Origin: a virus
Virus record (IMG/VR): IMGVR_UViG_3300042898_000564
Span: 1 to 26,457 of that record
DNA length: 26,457 nucleotides
Reading direction: 5' to 3' (one strand)
The notes beneath the pieces are model-generated. The model had not been told where the DNA came from. It did not search any database and saw only the letters and a list, made by a program, of their open reading frames with translations. Of the stretch, positions 20,408 to 26,457 are shown piece by piece. A program made the position numbers and the translations under genes. Every line of letters starts with the position of its first letter. Position 1 is the first letter of the stretch.

Positions 20408-21040
20408 TTATATTTTAGTTTGCATTGCCATAGATATGTCCTTAAGGTCATTTTTTAATGTATTTACATTGTATTGACCACCTGCGATAATTTCATAAAT
20501 TATCTTTATTTTTTTACTGTTCTTTTCAACAGACTGCGCATACTTTTTCATGTAATTATTTTTTTCTACTTGCTCAGCAAAGGCTTGCGTAAACTCATCA
20601 AATGATTTTGATTTGCATTGACTTGATAGGTCTTGAGCCGTTTGAGCGTTAAATACTTCAAAGAAATACTCTAATGCATTCTTCATGTCATATGTAGAAT
20701 CATTTAATTCTATTTTTGCTAAACCTGCGGCTCCATATACTAACATTCTAGCGCCTATATAAGGCAATAATTGAGTAGCTAATGCATACTTGGTTCTTCT
20801 AGGATAAATTTTTGAATATCCAATTGGAGATCCTATTACTGCATCTACATCAAACCATACTTTATAATGATCTTGTGGTCTAGAATTTTCCCATGCTCCG
20901 TCAGATAATTGACCTAAAATTTCAGCGTTAAATAAATTAAGCTGAGATTGGTTTTTAACAGTTAATGTACCGTACTTAACTTCCGTTAAAGCTTGTTTAA
21001 CCGATTCTTTTATTAAATTTTTTAATTCAAAAAGTTTCAT
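20408..21040 (-). CDS. Tagged protein of unknown function, 210 aa, after the sheath gene
   Basis: Starts with the shared tag MKLFELKNLIKESV ending in ALTE (17-20). The body contains a compact-looking domain: LNLFNAEILGQLSDGAWENS (34-53), then HYKVWFDVDAVIG, IGYSKIYPRRTKYALATQLLPYIG and a hydrophobic segment ARMLVYGAAGLAKIEL (about 97-112). The C-terminal ~70 residues are Lys/Gln-rich helices. The GQLSDGAWEN phrase looks like a conserved motif, but I cannot name the family. It begins a two-gene transcript with the polyprotein-like gene; a terminator lies upstream, after the sheath, and an octamer lies 17 bases before the ATG. Position between sheath and tube is unusual for non-tail genes. Confidence 0.75.
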   Translation of the reverse strand: MKLFELKNLIKESVKQALTEVKYGTLTVKNQSQLNLFNAEILGQLSDGAWENSRPQDHYKVWFDVDAVIGSPIGYSKIYPRRTKYALATQLLPYIGARMLVYGAAGLAKIELNDSTYDMKNALEYFFEVFNAQTAQDLSSQCKSKSFDEFTQAFAEQVEKNNYMKKYAQSVEKNSKKIKIIYEIIAGGQYNVNTLKNDLKDISMAMQTKI

Positions 21041-21057
21041 TATATGTTAATTTATAA

Positions 21058-21065
21058 ATAAATAT
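21058..21065 (-). promoter_or_regulatory. ATATTTAT octamer, candidate late promoter element
   Basis: The coding-strand context is AAGATATTTATTTATAA, 17 bases before the 210-residue tagged gene and shortly after the sheath terminator. Confidence 0.45.
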
Positions 21066-21076
21066 CTTAATTCCAT

Positions 21077-21101
21077 AAAAAAAGGGCGAATTACTTCGCC
21101 C
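21077..21101 (-). terminator. Intrinsic terminator after tail sheath
   Basis: The perfect 7-bp GC-containing stem GGGCGAA / TTCGCCC with a GTAA loop (coding strand) is followed by a run of seven T. It lies about 20 bases past the sheath stop codon. Confidence 0.9.
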
Positions 21102-21122
21102 CCTCTTTATTCGATTATACTA

Positions 21123-23588
21123 TTATTGACCGAAAGAAGCTCCGGTTGGGAGAATGTTAAAGTCAATAACAATAAATTCAGCAGTCTTAGTAGGTTGTAA
21201 AAAGATTTGACCATACATAATATTCCTGTCAATCAAGTCAGGAGTGTTATTAGTTTCATCCATTACTACTTTGAAAGCATATAATCCTTGTCTTTGTTGA
21301 ATAGACTCTAAATAAGGGTTAACAATATTTAAGAATCTGTTTCTAGTAGCAGCGGTATTTTGTTCAAATACTAAGTATTTAGTAGCTGATGCAATATACT
21401 TTTTAACTGCAATTAAAAGACGACGTACATTGATTCTATCTAATGCACTTGGCTTAGCTTGTAATGTCTTTTGACCCCAAACAGCAACACCTACACCTGG
21501 GAAGGTAGCAATTGGGTTAACACGACCATCATATAAATCATCTCTCTCAGCGTGAGTTAATCTAGAATAAACATCTGTTACTGAAGTTAATCCACCTCTG
21601 TTTAATCCTGCAGGTGCATACCATTCAGCTGATACTTTATCATTAAATGCTAATACTCCTGGAATAACTACTGAAGGTGGTACCCATGTTGGTTTATTTG
21701 CATTGGTATCCATAATTTTCACCCATGGATAATAAGTAGCTGCATAATTATTGTCTACTGCACTAACTGCATTGGTAGCGGTAGTAATATTATCTGTAAT
21801 ACTTGTATTATCATATATTAAGAAAGCATCGCCTCTATCTAATACCATTGAACTTGCATAGTCAATTACCGAAGGATGTAATGTATATATTACACCTGGC
21901 ATTGCTACTAAATTAAAATCGTATTCATCTGGATTAGATAAAACATCAATGGCATCTTTATATACTGAAAATCCTGCAGCAGAAGTAGATGATAAATCAA
22001 ATCCTTGTGTATTTGCAGCAACGATTTCAGAACCAACTAAAGATCTTCTATTAGGTTGAATTCCATCAGCTCCACCTTGGAACGGAACAACAAACTTACG
22101 AGTTTCAATTGAAGTATTCGAAGTTAAATCAACTGAACCAGAATAAGCTATAGCAGTTGTAGGATAACCTGCATTTGCTGATTGATTATAACTAGATAAT
22201 AAGAAAGTTGTATTTACACCTGTTGTAGAACTTACTACCGGAATAGGTTTCAAATAGTTCCAGTTATCATTAGTTGTTAATGAATAATCAAATCCAAATG
22301 CAACTCTTTTATTGTAAAGACCATTTACATCTTGTGAAGTTACAAATGTAGCAGCAGGAACGTTACTTACCGTCGACGGTAATGAATTGTACAATGCAGC
22401 ATGACCAAAAGGAACTAATTCAGAAGAATAAACTCCTTTGTCTACATTAGAATCCATTTCTACATAAACATATTTAGATTTGTTTGAATAGTTACCATTA
22501 ATAATTACTTTACCATTAGAGAATGTTTTGTATCTGTCTCCAATTACACGAGCAATGTATCTAGGTGAATTAGGATCTAAGTTAACATTATCATATGATT
22601 CTAATACATTTGGTCTATTATCTGAATCTTGAGAAGTAAATGGAGAACCTAATAACTGCAATTTGGTTTGGTCAACAGCTCTAATTGTTACTGAGAATGA
22701 ACCATACTCTGAACCAGCTACCGATCCTGCAGGTTTAATATTTGATACAATTGCTTTAACTTCATAGTTAGAATAAACACCATCTGCGATAGTATGTAAT
22801 TTAAACAAGTTAAAGTTAGTGTTGTTAACTGTTTGTGAAATAACCCAAGGAGTAGTAGCTTCTTTATAAGCTTCTCTAAAGTCTAAATCAACAGTTGTTA
22901 ATGACATTGATACAAATGTAGTAGCAGACCCAGAATACATTTGAGCTGCTCTAGTTTCAAACATATTGTATAAATACACAGGATCTTTTGTAGATTGTGC
23001 TTTTAATCCTAATGACTTAGCAATGTAATTTGTAGCGCTAGGATTTAATGATGCAGATACATATGTACTTATAAAATTTGAAGTACCAGGGAATGTAGCA
23101 GAATCAACTGTAAATACTCCAGATACAATTAAATTTGCAACACCTGAGCTAGTTGATACAGTATCTACAGTTGATAAACTAAATAAATTAGTTGTACCAT
23201 TGTAGAAAGCTGTTGTTTCTGATAAAATTTGTGAAGGATGTAGAAGAGCAACTAATGAACTTGTTACAGCTCCATTAGAACCTGAATAGGTAGCAGATAA
23301 AGCAACTACTTTACTTACTTTGTAACCATCATCTGGTAATGTTCTTACTACTGTTAATTGACCTGAATTTGCTAAATACTCTTTTGCAGCGTATGGCAAA
23401 TAATAATTCGGATTGGTATCACCGAAAACTTGTGTGAATTCACCAAAGGAACTTACTGTGGTTGGTACACCTGCCGGGCCTTTAACTGTAGGACCAATAA
23501 ACGCAGCACCAATCGCAGCAATTCCTTGTGGTAAATAAGATAAGTCTTTTTCTTCGGTAAATACACCTGGGGATACTAGTTTTTCCAT
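21123..23588 (-). CDS. 18: Tail sheath protein, gp18 family
   Basis: Contractile sheath subunit that drives the tube through the host envelope. The N-terminus SPGVFTEEKDLS (6-17) is the classic sheath start, followed by AAFIGPTVKGPAGVPTTV and LPYAAKEYLANSGQLTVVR. The conserved C-terminal domain has NPIATFPGVGVAVWGQKTL, RINVRRLLIAVKKYI and KYLVFEQNTAATRNRFL. The length of 821 residues is well above T4 gp18 (659); the extra length lies in Ser/Thr/Asn-rich, beta-type middle domains (about 120-480), which are normally surface-exposed. A terminator follows and an octamer lies 34 bases upstream, so it is a single-gene transcript. Confidence 0.95.
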   Translation of the reverse strand: MEKLVSPGVFTEEKDLSYLPQGIAAIGAAFIGPTVKGPAGVPTTVSSFGEFTQVFGDTNPNYYLPYAAKEYLANSGQLTVVRTLPDDGYKVSKVVALSATYSGSNGAVTSSLVALLHPSQILSETTAFYNGTTNLFSLSTVDTVSTSSGVANLIVSGVFTVDSATFPGTSNFISTYVSASLNPSATNYIAKSLGLKAQSTKDPVYLYNMFETRAAQMYSGSATTFVSMSLTTVDLDFREAYKEATTPWVISQTVNNTNFNLFKLHTIADGVYSNYEVKAIVSNIKPAGSVAGSEYGSFSVTIRAVDQTKLQLLGSPFTSQDSDNRPNVLESYDNVNLDPNSPRYIARVIGDRYKTFSNGKVIINGNYSNKSKYVYVEMDSNVDKGVYSSELVPFGHAALYNSLPSTVSNVPAATFVTSQDVNGLYNKRVAFGFDYSLTTNDNWNYLKPIPVVSSTTGVNTTFLLSSYNQSANAGYPTTAIAYSGSVDLTSNTSIETRKFVVPFQGGADGIQPNRRSLVGSEIVAANTQGFDLSSTSAAGFSVYKDAIDVLSNPDEYDFNLVAMPGVIYTLHPSVIDYASSMVLDRGDAFLIYDNTSITDNITTATNAVSAVDNNYAATYYPWVKIMDTNANKPTWVPPSVVIPGVLAFNDKVSAEWYAPAGLNRGGLTSVTDVYSRLTHAERDDLYDGRVNPIATFPGVGVAVWGQKTLQAKPSALDRINVRRLLIAVKKYIASATKYLVFEQNTAATRNRFLNIVNPYLESIQQRQGLYAFKVVMDETNNTPDLIDRNIMYGQIFLQPTKTAEFIVIDFNILPTGASFGQ

Positions 23589-23622
23589 GTATTTTTAAGT
23601 TGAGATTTTGTTTTACTTAATA

Positions 23623-23630
23623 ATAAATAT
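23623..23630 (-). promoter_or_regulatory. ATATTTAT octamer, candidate late promoter element
   Basis: The coding-strand context is ACTGATATTTATTATTAAG, 34 bases before the sheath start. It is preceded by TTTTTTACTG, as at the ferritin and gp26-family promoters, but I see no clear stem ahead of this T run. Confidence 0.45.
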
Positions 23631-23650
23631 CAGTAAAAAATCCCAAACCT

Positions 23651-23917
23651 TTATTCTACAGGAAGAAATTCGCCGGTTTCCAAATTTAAATTACCATTGC
23701 CGTATTTATCTGACAATGAATCAATGAAAGCTTTCTCTGCCTTACGAGCATCATTATACTCTACTAATAAGGTAGCTTTAAGGTCGTTTAAGTTGGTTAA
23801 CATAGCCTCTAGATCAGATACCTCCATGGTGACTTGACCCAATTTAACTGTTAGTTCAGAATACTTTTCTTGTAACTTCTGTACTTGTTCTTTTTCTTCG
23901 TTAGTAATAGTTGCCAT
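23651..23917 (-). CDS. Small coiled-coil protein before the sheath, 88 aa
   Basis: Unknown function. Residues 5-70 are one or two long charged helices with heptad character (EKEQVQKLQEKYSELTVKLG, then VSDLEAMLTNLNDL), a prefoldin-like helical hairpin shape. The end, DKYGNGNLNLETGEFLPVE, looks like a short beta hairpin. From memory, similar KYG-G-(I/L)...TGEF proteins sit beside tail genes of marine T4-like phages (unverified). It lies between the gp15-like gene and the sheath gene, so a small neck or sheath-assembly factor is plausible. The octamer upstream (23932-23939) overlaps the stop codon of the gp15-like gene. Confidence 0.75.
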   Translation of the reverse strand: MATITNEEKEQVQKLQEKYSELTVKLGQVTMEVSDLEAMLTNLNDLKATLLVEYNDARKAEKAFIDSLSDKYGNGNLNLETGEFLPVE

Positions 23918-23931
23918 AAACTTTATTTAAA

Positions 23932-23939
23932 ATAAATAT
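23932..23939 (-). promoter_or_regulatory. ATATTTAT octamer, candidate late promoter element
   Basis: The coding-strand context is CATGATATTTATTTTAAAT, 14 bases before the 88-residue gene. It overlaps the TGA stop of the gp15-like gene by one base. Confidence 0.45.
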
Positions 23940-24790
23940 CATGAATTAGATAAATCTTGCTGATAACCAGGTGGATTTGACCGATTATCTAATGCATATT
24001 GTTCTGCAGTGGTATCTGTTTCAGTCATCGTAACTATTTTATTAGCACTTATTAATTTGTTCATTGCAGGTGCATTAGGACCTGTAGGATTAAGTATATA
24101 AGCTTTAGTTCTTAATGAAATAGTAGTTTTAACTAATCTATCATCTCCTACTGTATTTGTCAGATCCGGAGTAGGTGATTCTACATGTGTAATAAATTTA
24201 TAAGTGTCTCCAAATGCTTTTCCGTCAAACCACAATAATTGTTCTATAATTTCATTCATTTGAAATGTATAGTTTGTCCAAACCATTAATTCATATTGCA
24301 GTTCAACAAATTTAGGAATACTTAAAGCATAAAATTCTCTGTTAGGCTTTTTGTTTCTAGTCAATGAAAATGCATCGTATCTGTTTTGAGCCGAATACTT
24401 TTTTTCCAAAATAATTCTGTTGTCCGCAGCTTCTGAAACAGTCATTCGTTTCAAGTCTTCTCTAGGATTAATTCCAGCTCTTCTAATAGAAATTATAGGA
24501 GTTAGTATCTTTCCTTGATTATCTCTTATAAAACCATATTTTTTAATTGATGCCCATTTTTCTGCTGATGCAAATATAAATGGAACTGTAATAATATCAT
24601 TACCTTCTGTAATAGTAGGTTTAACGGTATTTTCTAAATGATATAAAACAGCATAATCTACATCATATAATGATATTCGTATGTCTTGTATAGTATCAGT
24701 GTCTCTTCTAATATTAGATACACCTGCATTTTCATTTACTTGTTTATCAGATGAAAATGTAGATTCAGTTGATGTTGGTTTGTTTATCAT
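23939..24790 (-). CDS. 15: Tail terminator / proximal sheath stabiliser, gp15-like
   Basis: Caps the tail tube and sheath and connects them to the neck. It matches the gp15 pattern: a first helix-strand with DVDYAVLYHLENTVKPTI (43-60), VPFIFASAEKW (69-79, like VPITYASKEHF in T4 gp15), TPIISIRRAGI (97-107), then YELMVWTNYTFQMNEIIEQ (166-184, like YELSIFTRYEDDMFQIVEQ) and a late strand ISLRTKAYIL. It is 283 residues against 272 in T4. The start ATGA overlaps the stop of the gp14-like gene by four bases. The order gp13-, gp14-, gp15-like then sheath and tube follows T4, without the terminase genes that lie between 15 and 18 in T4. Confidence 0.85.
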   Translation of the reverse strand: MINKPTSTESTFSSDKQVNENAGVSNIRRDTDTIQDIRISLYDVDYAVLYHLENTVKPTITEGNDIITVPFIFASAEKWASIKKYGFIRDNQGKILTPIISIRRAGINPREDLKRMTVSEAADNRIILEKKYSAQNRYDAFSLTRNKKPNREFYALSIPKFVELQYELMVWTNYTFQMNEIIEQLLWFDGKAFGDTYKFITHVESPTPDLTNTVGDDRLVKTTISLRTKAYILNPTGPNAPAMNKLISANKIVTMTETDTTAEQYALDNRSNPPGYQQDLSNS

Positions 24791-25320
24791 ATATTAGAAG
24801 GTAAAGTAGATTGTTTAGTTACAGGTGTATTAGACCCAAATCTAGTAGGAATAATATTTAATGTAGATTGACGAGTCATATGTGCTGCGTAAATAATAGA
24901 CATTGACGCACCATGAGAATTTCCACCAAACCAGTTATCAGGATCTTTACCTGCTACTAATTGATTTTCTATTATAGAATCTAATTCAAAAAATCTAGAT
25001 CTGTATTCTACTATATCACCTGGTTCTGGTTTTATATTATTATTAACTAGATCATCTTTAAGAAAAGCAAATGTAGCTGTTTGAGATACATCTAATCCAA
25101 AATCTGAATCACTCCATGTTTGATCATCAACTGTAACTAATGAATGAATTAGTGTCGGAGTATAATACACCATTTTATCTGATTCGCCATAAAAGTTATA
25201 AGATGTCTGATCAGTGTTAACTTGATACACTAATACTTCAGTGTCAATAATGTTATGTAATAATTCTCTATTTATTGACTTAAATAGATTAGAGTCGCGT
25301 ACTGATCCAAATAATGCCAT
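24787..25320 (-). CDS. 14: Head-tail neck protein, gp14-like
   Basis: Probable neck component that joins the filled head to the tail. The best match to gp14 is the segment KPEPGDIVEYRSRFFELDSI (97-116), corresponding to gp14's 'EGDLIYFPMDNSLFEI'. The N-terminus DSNLFKSINRELLHNIIDTEVLVYQV also has the helix-then-strand start of the family. At 177 residues it is shorter than T4 gp14 (256), lacking much of the C-terminal part. Position strongly supports the call: it lies 3 bases after the gp13-like gene and overlaps the gp15-like gene by 4 bases (ATGA). The sequence evidence alone is modest. Confidence 0.72.
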   Translation of the reverse strand: MALFGSVRDSNLFKSINRELLHNIIDTEVLVYQVNTDQTSYNFYGESDKMVYYTPTLIHSLVTVDDQTWSDSDFGLDVSQTATFAFLKDDLVNNNIKPEPGDIVEYRSRFFELDSIIENQLVAGKDPDNWFGGNSHGASMSIIYAAHMTRQSTLNIIPTRFGSNTPVTKQSTLPSNI

Positions 25321-25323
25321 ATC

Positions 25324-26457
25324 TTATAATAAACAAATTAACGGTAATAAAAACGGAATTAAAGCTCCCACATATATGACTAACGGAACCTTGCTTAACT
25401 GAGTCTGTAATGCCTCTGCTTCAGCTGAATGCTTTTCTAATTGAACTTGTCTAGATACTGCTTCTAAATTTTCTCTCATTTGAGTAACTAGTTCTTCTCT
25501 TTCTTGTTGACCTTGTGCAACTAGATCTGCTCCATTTAAAGTAATTTCTGATCCTGGAATAGGAATAGATGAATACTTGTTTCGTATATTACCTAGTATT
25601 TCTTTAACTAATGCTAATGTATACTTTAATATCCATTGCTTACCAGTTGGATTAATAAATTTGTATTCATGCCTTTGATAAGGTACATTTGAAAAGTCAC
25701 CTACTGTACCAACCAATGAATTCTGATATACCGAAGCATTTCGTTCTTCTACGGTTATATAGTGAACGAATAAATTAAATTCGAATTCAGGTATAGGGAA
25801 GATTCTTATTTTATCTCCTGATACCTCAAATGAATATCCTGAACGTCTAATAAGGTCATTGAATTCAATTGCTTGTAGTCTTAATAAATCAGCATACATT
25901 GGCATCATCATAAATGATACACCAGGTGAATAACCTCCCCATCCAAATCCTTCAAGCATTGTTTGTGAACCTAAACCTGTTCCTACAAATGGATCAAAGT
26001 ATCTGACAATTGCAGGCGGGTTAGTATGAAATACTTTTTTAAGTTCAATTGTTTTATTTACATCTGAAGGATTTTCAAATGTAAAATCTGATAATGAATA
26101 TACTTGCTTATTTACATCTACCGCAATTGAAGCTGACTTATAAGCAATGTATCCACCTGATTGAGCTTCTGTTCCATAATTTTTTGCAATTGAAATCATT
26201 CTACCTAAAGTAGGATTGATTGGCATGCCTGTTAATAAAGAACTAGTCGGTGATCCTTGTAAAGTCAATAAATTGTCTCTAATAGAAAACTGGTTTAATT
26301 GATTTGAATATTCTGTTACAGCTTCTTCGAAACAAGTATAAATTTGTTTTGGTTGAACTTCTATGTCTTCAATTGGATATCCTAATCTAGTAGCGCAGAA
26401 ATCTACTACTTTATCTGCATCTGATTGAAACTGATAATCATAGTCGTAAAATCCAAA
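25324..26457 (-). CDS. 13: Neck protein, gp13-like (5' end cut by window), with hydrophobic C-terminus
   Basis: The frame stays open to the window edge, so the start lies beyond 26457; a TTG at 26268 is inside the gene and is not the start. The 63 codons above that TTG encode a typical neck-protein opening: FGFYDYDYQFQSDADKVVDF, then CATRLGYPIEDIEVQPKQIY and CFEEAVTEYSNQLNQ. Further on are GFGWGGYSPGVSFMMMPMYADLL and FEVSGDKIRIFPIPEFEFN. A long charged helix rich in Gln and Glu follows near the end. The last 21 residues are strongly hydrophobic (VPLVIYVGALIPFLLP...), which is odd for a soluble neck subunit. It heads the neck operon, 3 bases before the gp14-like gene. The assignment rests on pattern and order; 377 residues are visible. 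Confidence 0.75.
   Translation of the reverse strand, partial: FGFYDYDYQFQSDADKVVDFCATRLGYPIEDIEVQPKQIYTCFEEAVTEYSNQLNQFSIRDNLLTLQGSPTSSLLTGMPINPTLGRMISIAKNYGTEAQSGGYIAYKSASIAVDVNKQVYSLSDFTFENPSDVNKTIELKKVFHTNPPAIVRYFDPFVGTGLGSQTMLEGFGWGGYSPGVSFMMMPMYADLLRLQAIEFNDLIRRSGYSFEVSGDKIRIFPIPEFEFNLFVHYITVEERNASVYQNSLVGTVGDFSNVPYQRHEYKFINPTGKQWILKYTLALVKEILGNIRNKYSSIPIPGSEITLNGADLVAQGQQEREELVTQMRENLEAVSRQVQLEKHSAEAEALQTQLSKVPLVIYVGALIPFLLPLICLL

Noticed and set aside
20404-20451. Upstream ATG at 20451 for the polyprotein-like gene
   Set aside because: It would overlap the preceding tagged gene; the ATG at 20403 begins exactly with the shared tag.
23589-23650. Terminator between the 88-aa gene and the sheath
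   Set aside because: A T run is present, but I find no inverted repeat in front of it.
26268-26457. TTG at 26268 as the start of the neck gene
   Set aside because: The frame continues upstream with 63 well-formed codons typical of neck proteins (CATRLGYPIEDIE, CFEEAVTEYS), so the gene runs off the window.
1-26457. tRNA genes, CRISPR arrays, insertion sequences, integrase or attachment sites
   Set aside because: None seen: intergenic gaps are short (longest about 130 bases), and no repeat-spacer array, transposase or integrase is present.

Overview
The window reads as part of the genome of a contractile-tailed, T4-like phage (or a prophage or contig of one). It is AT-rich and gene-dense, and every supported gene lies on the minus strand, so transcription runs from high to low coordinates. 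T4-type hallmarks are a gp41-like helicase, an RNase H/FEN-type 5' nuclease, UvsX, a gp32-like single-strand binding protein, neck proteins of the gp13/gp14/gp15 type, a gp18 sheath, a gp19 tube and a gp26-family protein. Two things set it apart from T4 itself. The polymerase present here is a short, divergent family A enzyme, and most starts lack a convincing Shine-Dalgarno sequence. The second point would suit a Bacteroidota host, but that is inference and the host is not identifiable from this sequence alone.

Layout in the direction of transcription. 26457-23651: neck and tail-terminator genes (gp13-, gp14-, gp15-like) and a small coiled-coil protein. 23588-21123: tail sheath. 21040-19651: two proteins carrying a shared N-terminal tag. 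19613-19125: tail tube. 19034-18219: a free-standing EDxHD-type homing endonuclease. 18188-15957: small tagged proteins, a ferritin and two unknown proteins. 15863-14795: a gp26-family protein with an apparent programmed-frameshift extension, in the place of a tail assembly chaperone. 14760-6149: a tagged protein, the tape measure, a 1002-residue baseplate protein, a LysM protein, a hub-like protein and a further conserved protein, many joined by TAATG stop/start overlaps. 6129-1: replication and recombination genes (polymerase, an unknown protein, SSB, UvsX, 5' nuclease, helicase), the last cut by the window edge.

Regulation visible in the sequence. An octamer ATATTTAT (coding strand) precedes eleven transcription units in the structural region and the 129-residue gene next to the replication block. 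It is absent ahead of helicase, nuclease, UvsX and SSB, so it is a good candidate for a late promoter element. Hairpin-plus-U-tract terminators follow the sheath, the tube, a 77-residue tagged protein and a 156-residue tagged protein, and two of them run straight into the next octamer. The SSB gene has a heptamer-repeat leader resembling an autogenous operator.

Most notable: (1) six otherwise unrelated proteins scattered through the tail module share an ungapped 20-residue N-terminal tag, usually ending in an (L/I/V)xE site like those cut by T4-type prohead proteases; one of them has several further such sites. (2) A ferritin with most ferroxidase ligands sits inside this block. Together these suggest a set of virion-targeted cargo or internal proteins. 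(3) The gp26 frameshift, the SSB heptamer leader and the exonuclease-dead family A polymerase are each worth separate study.
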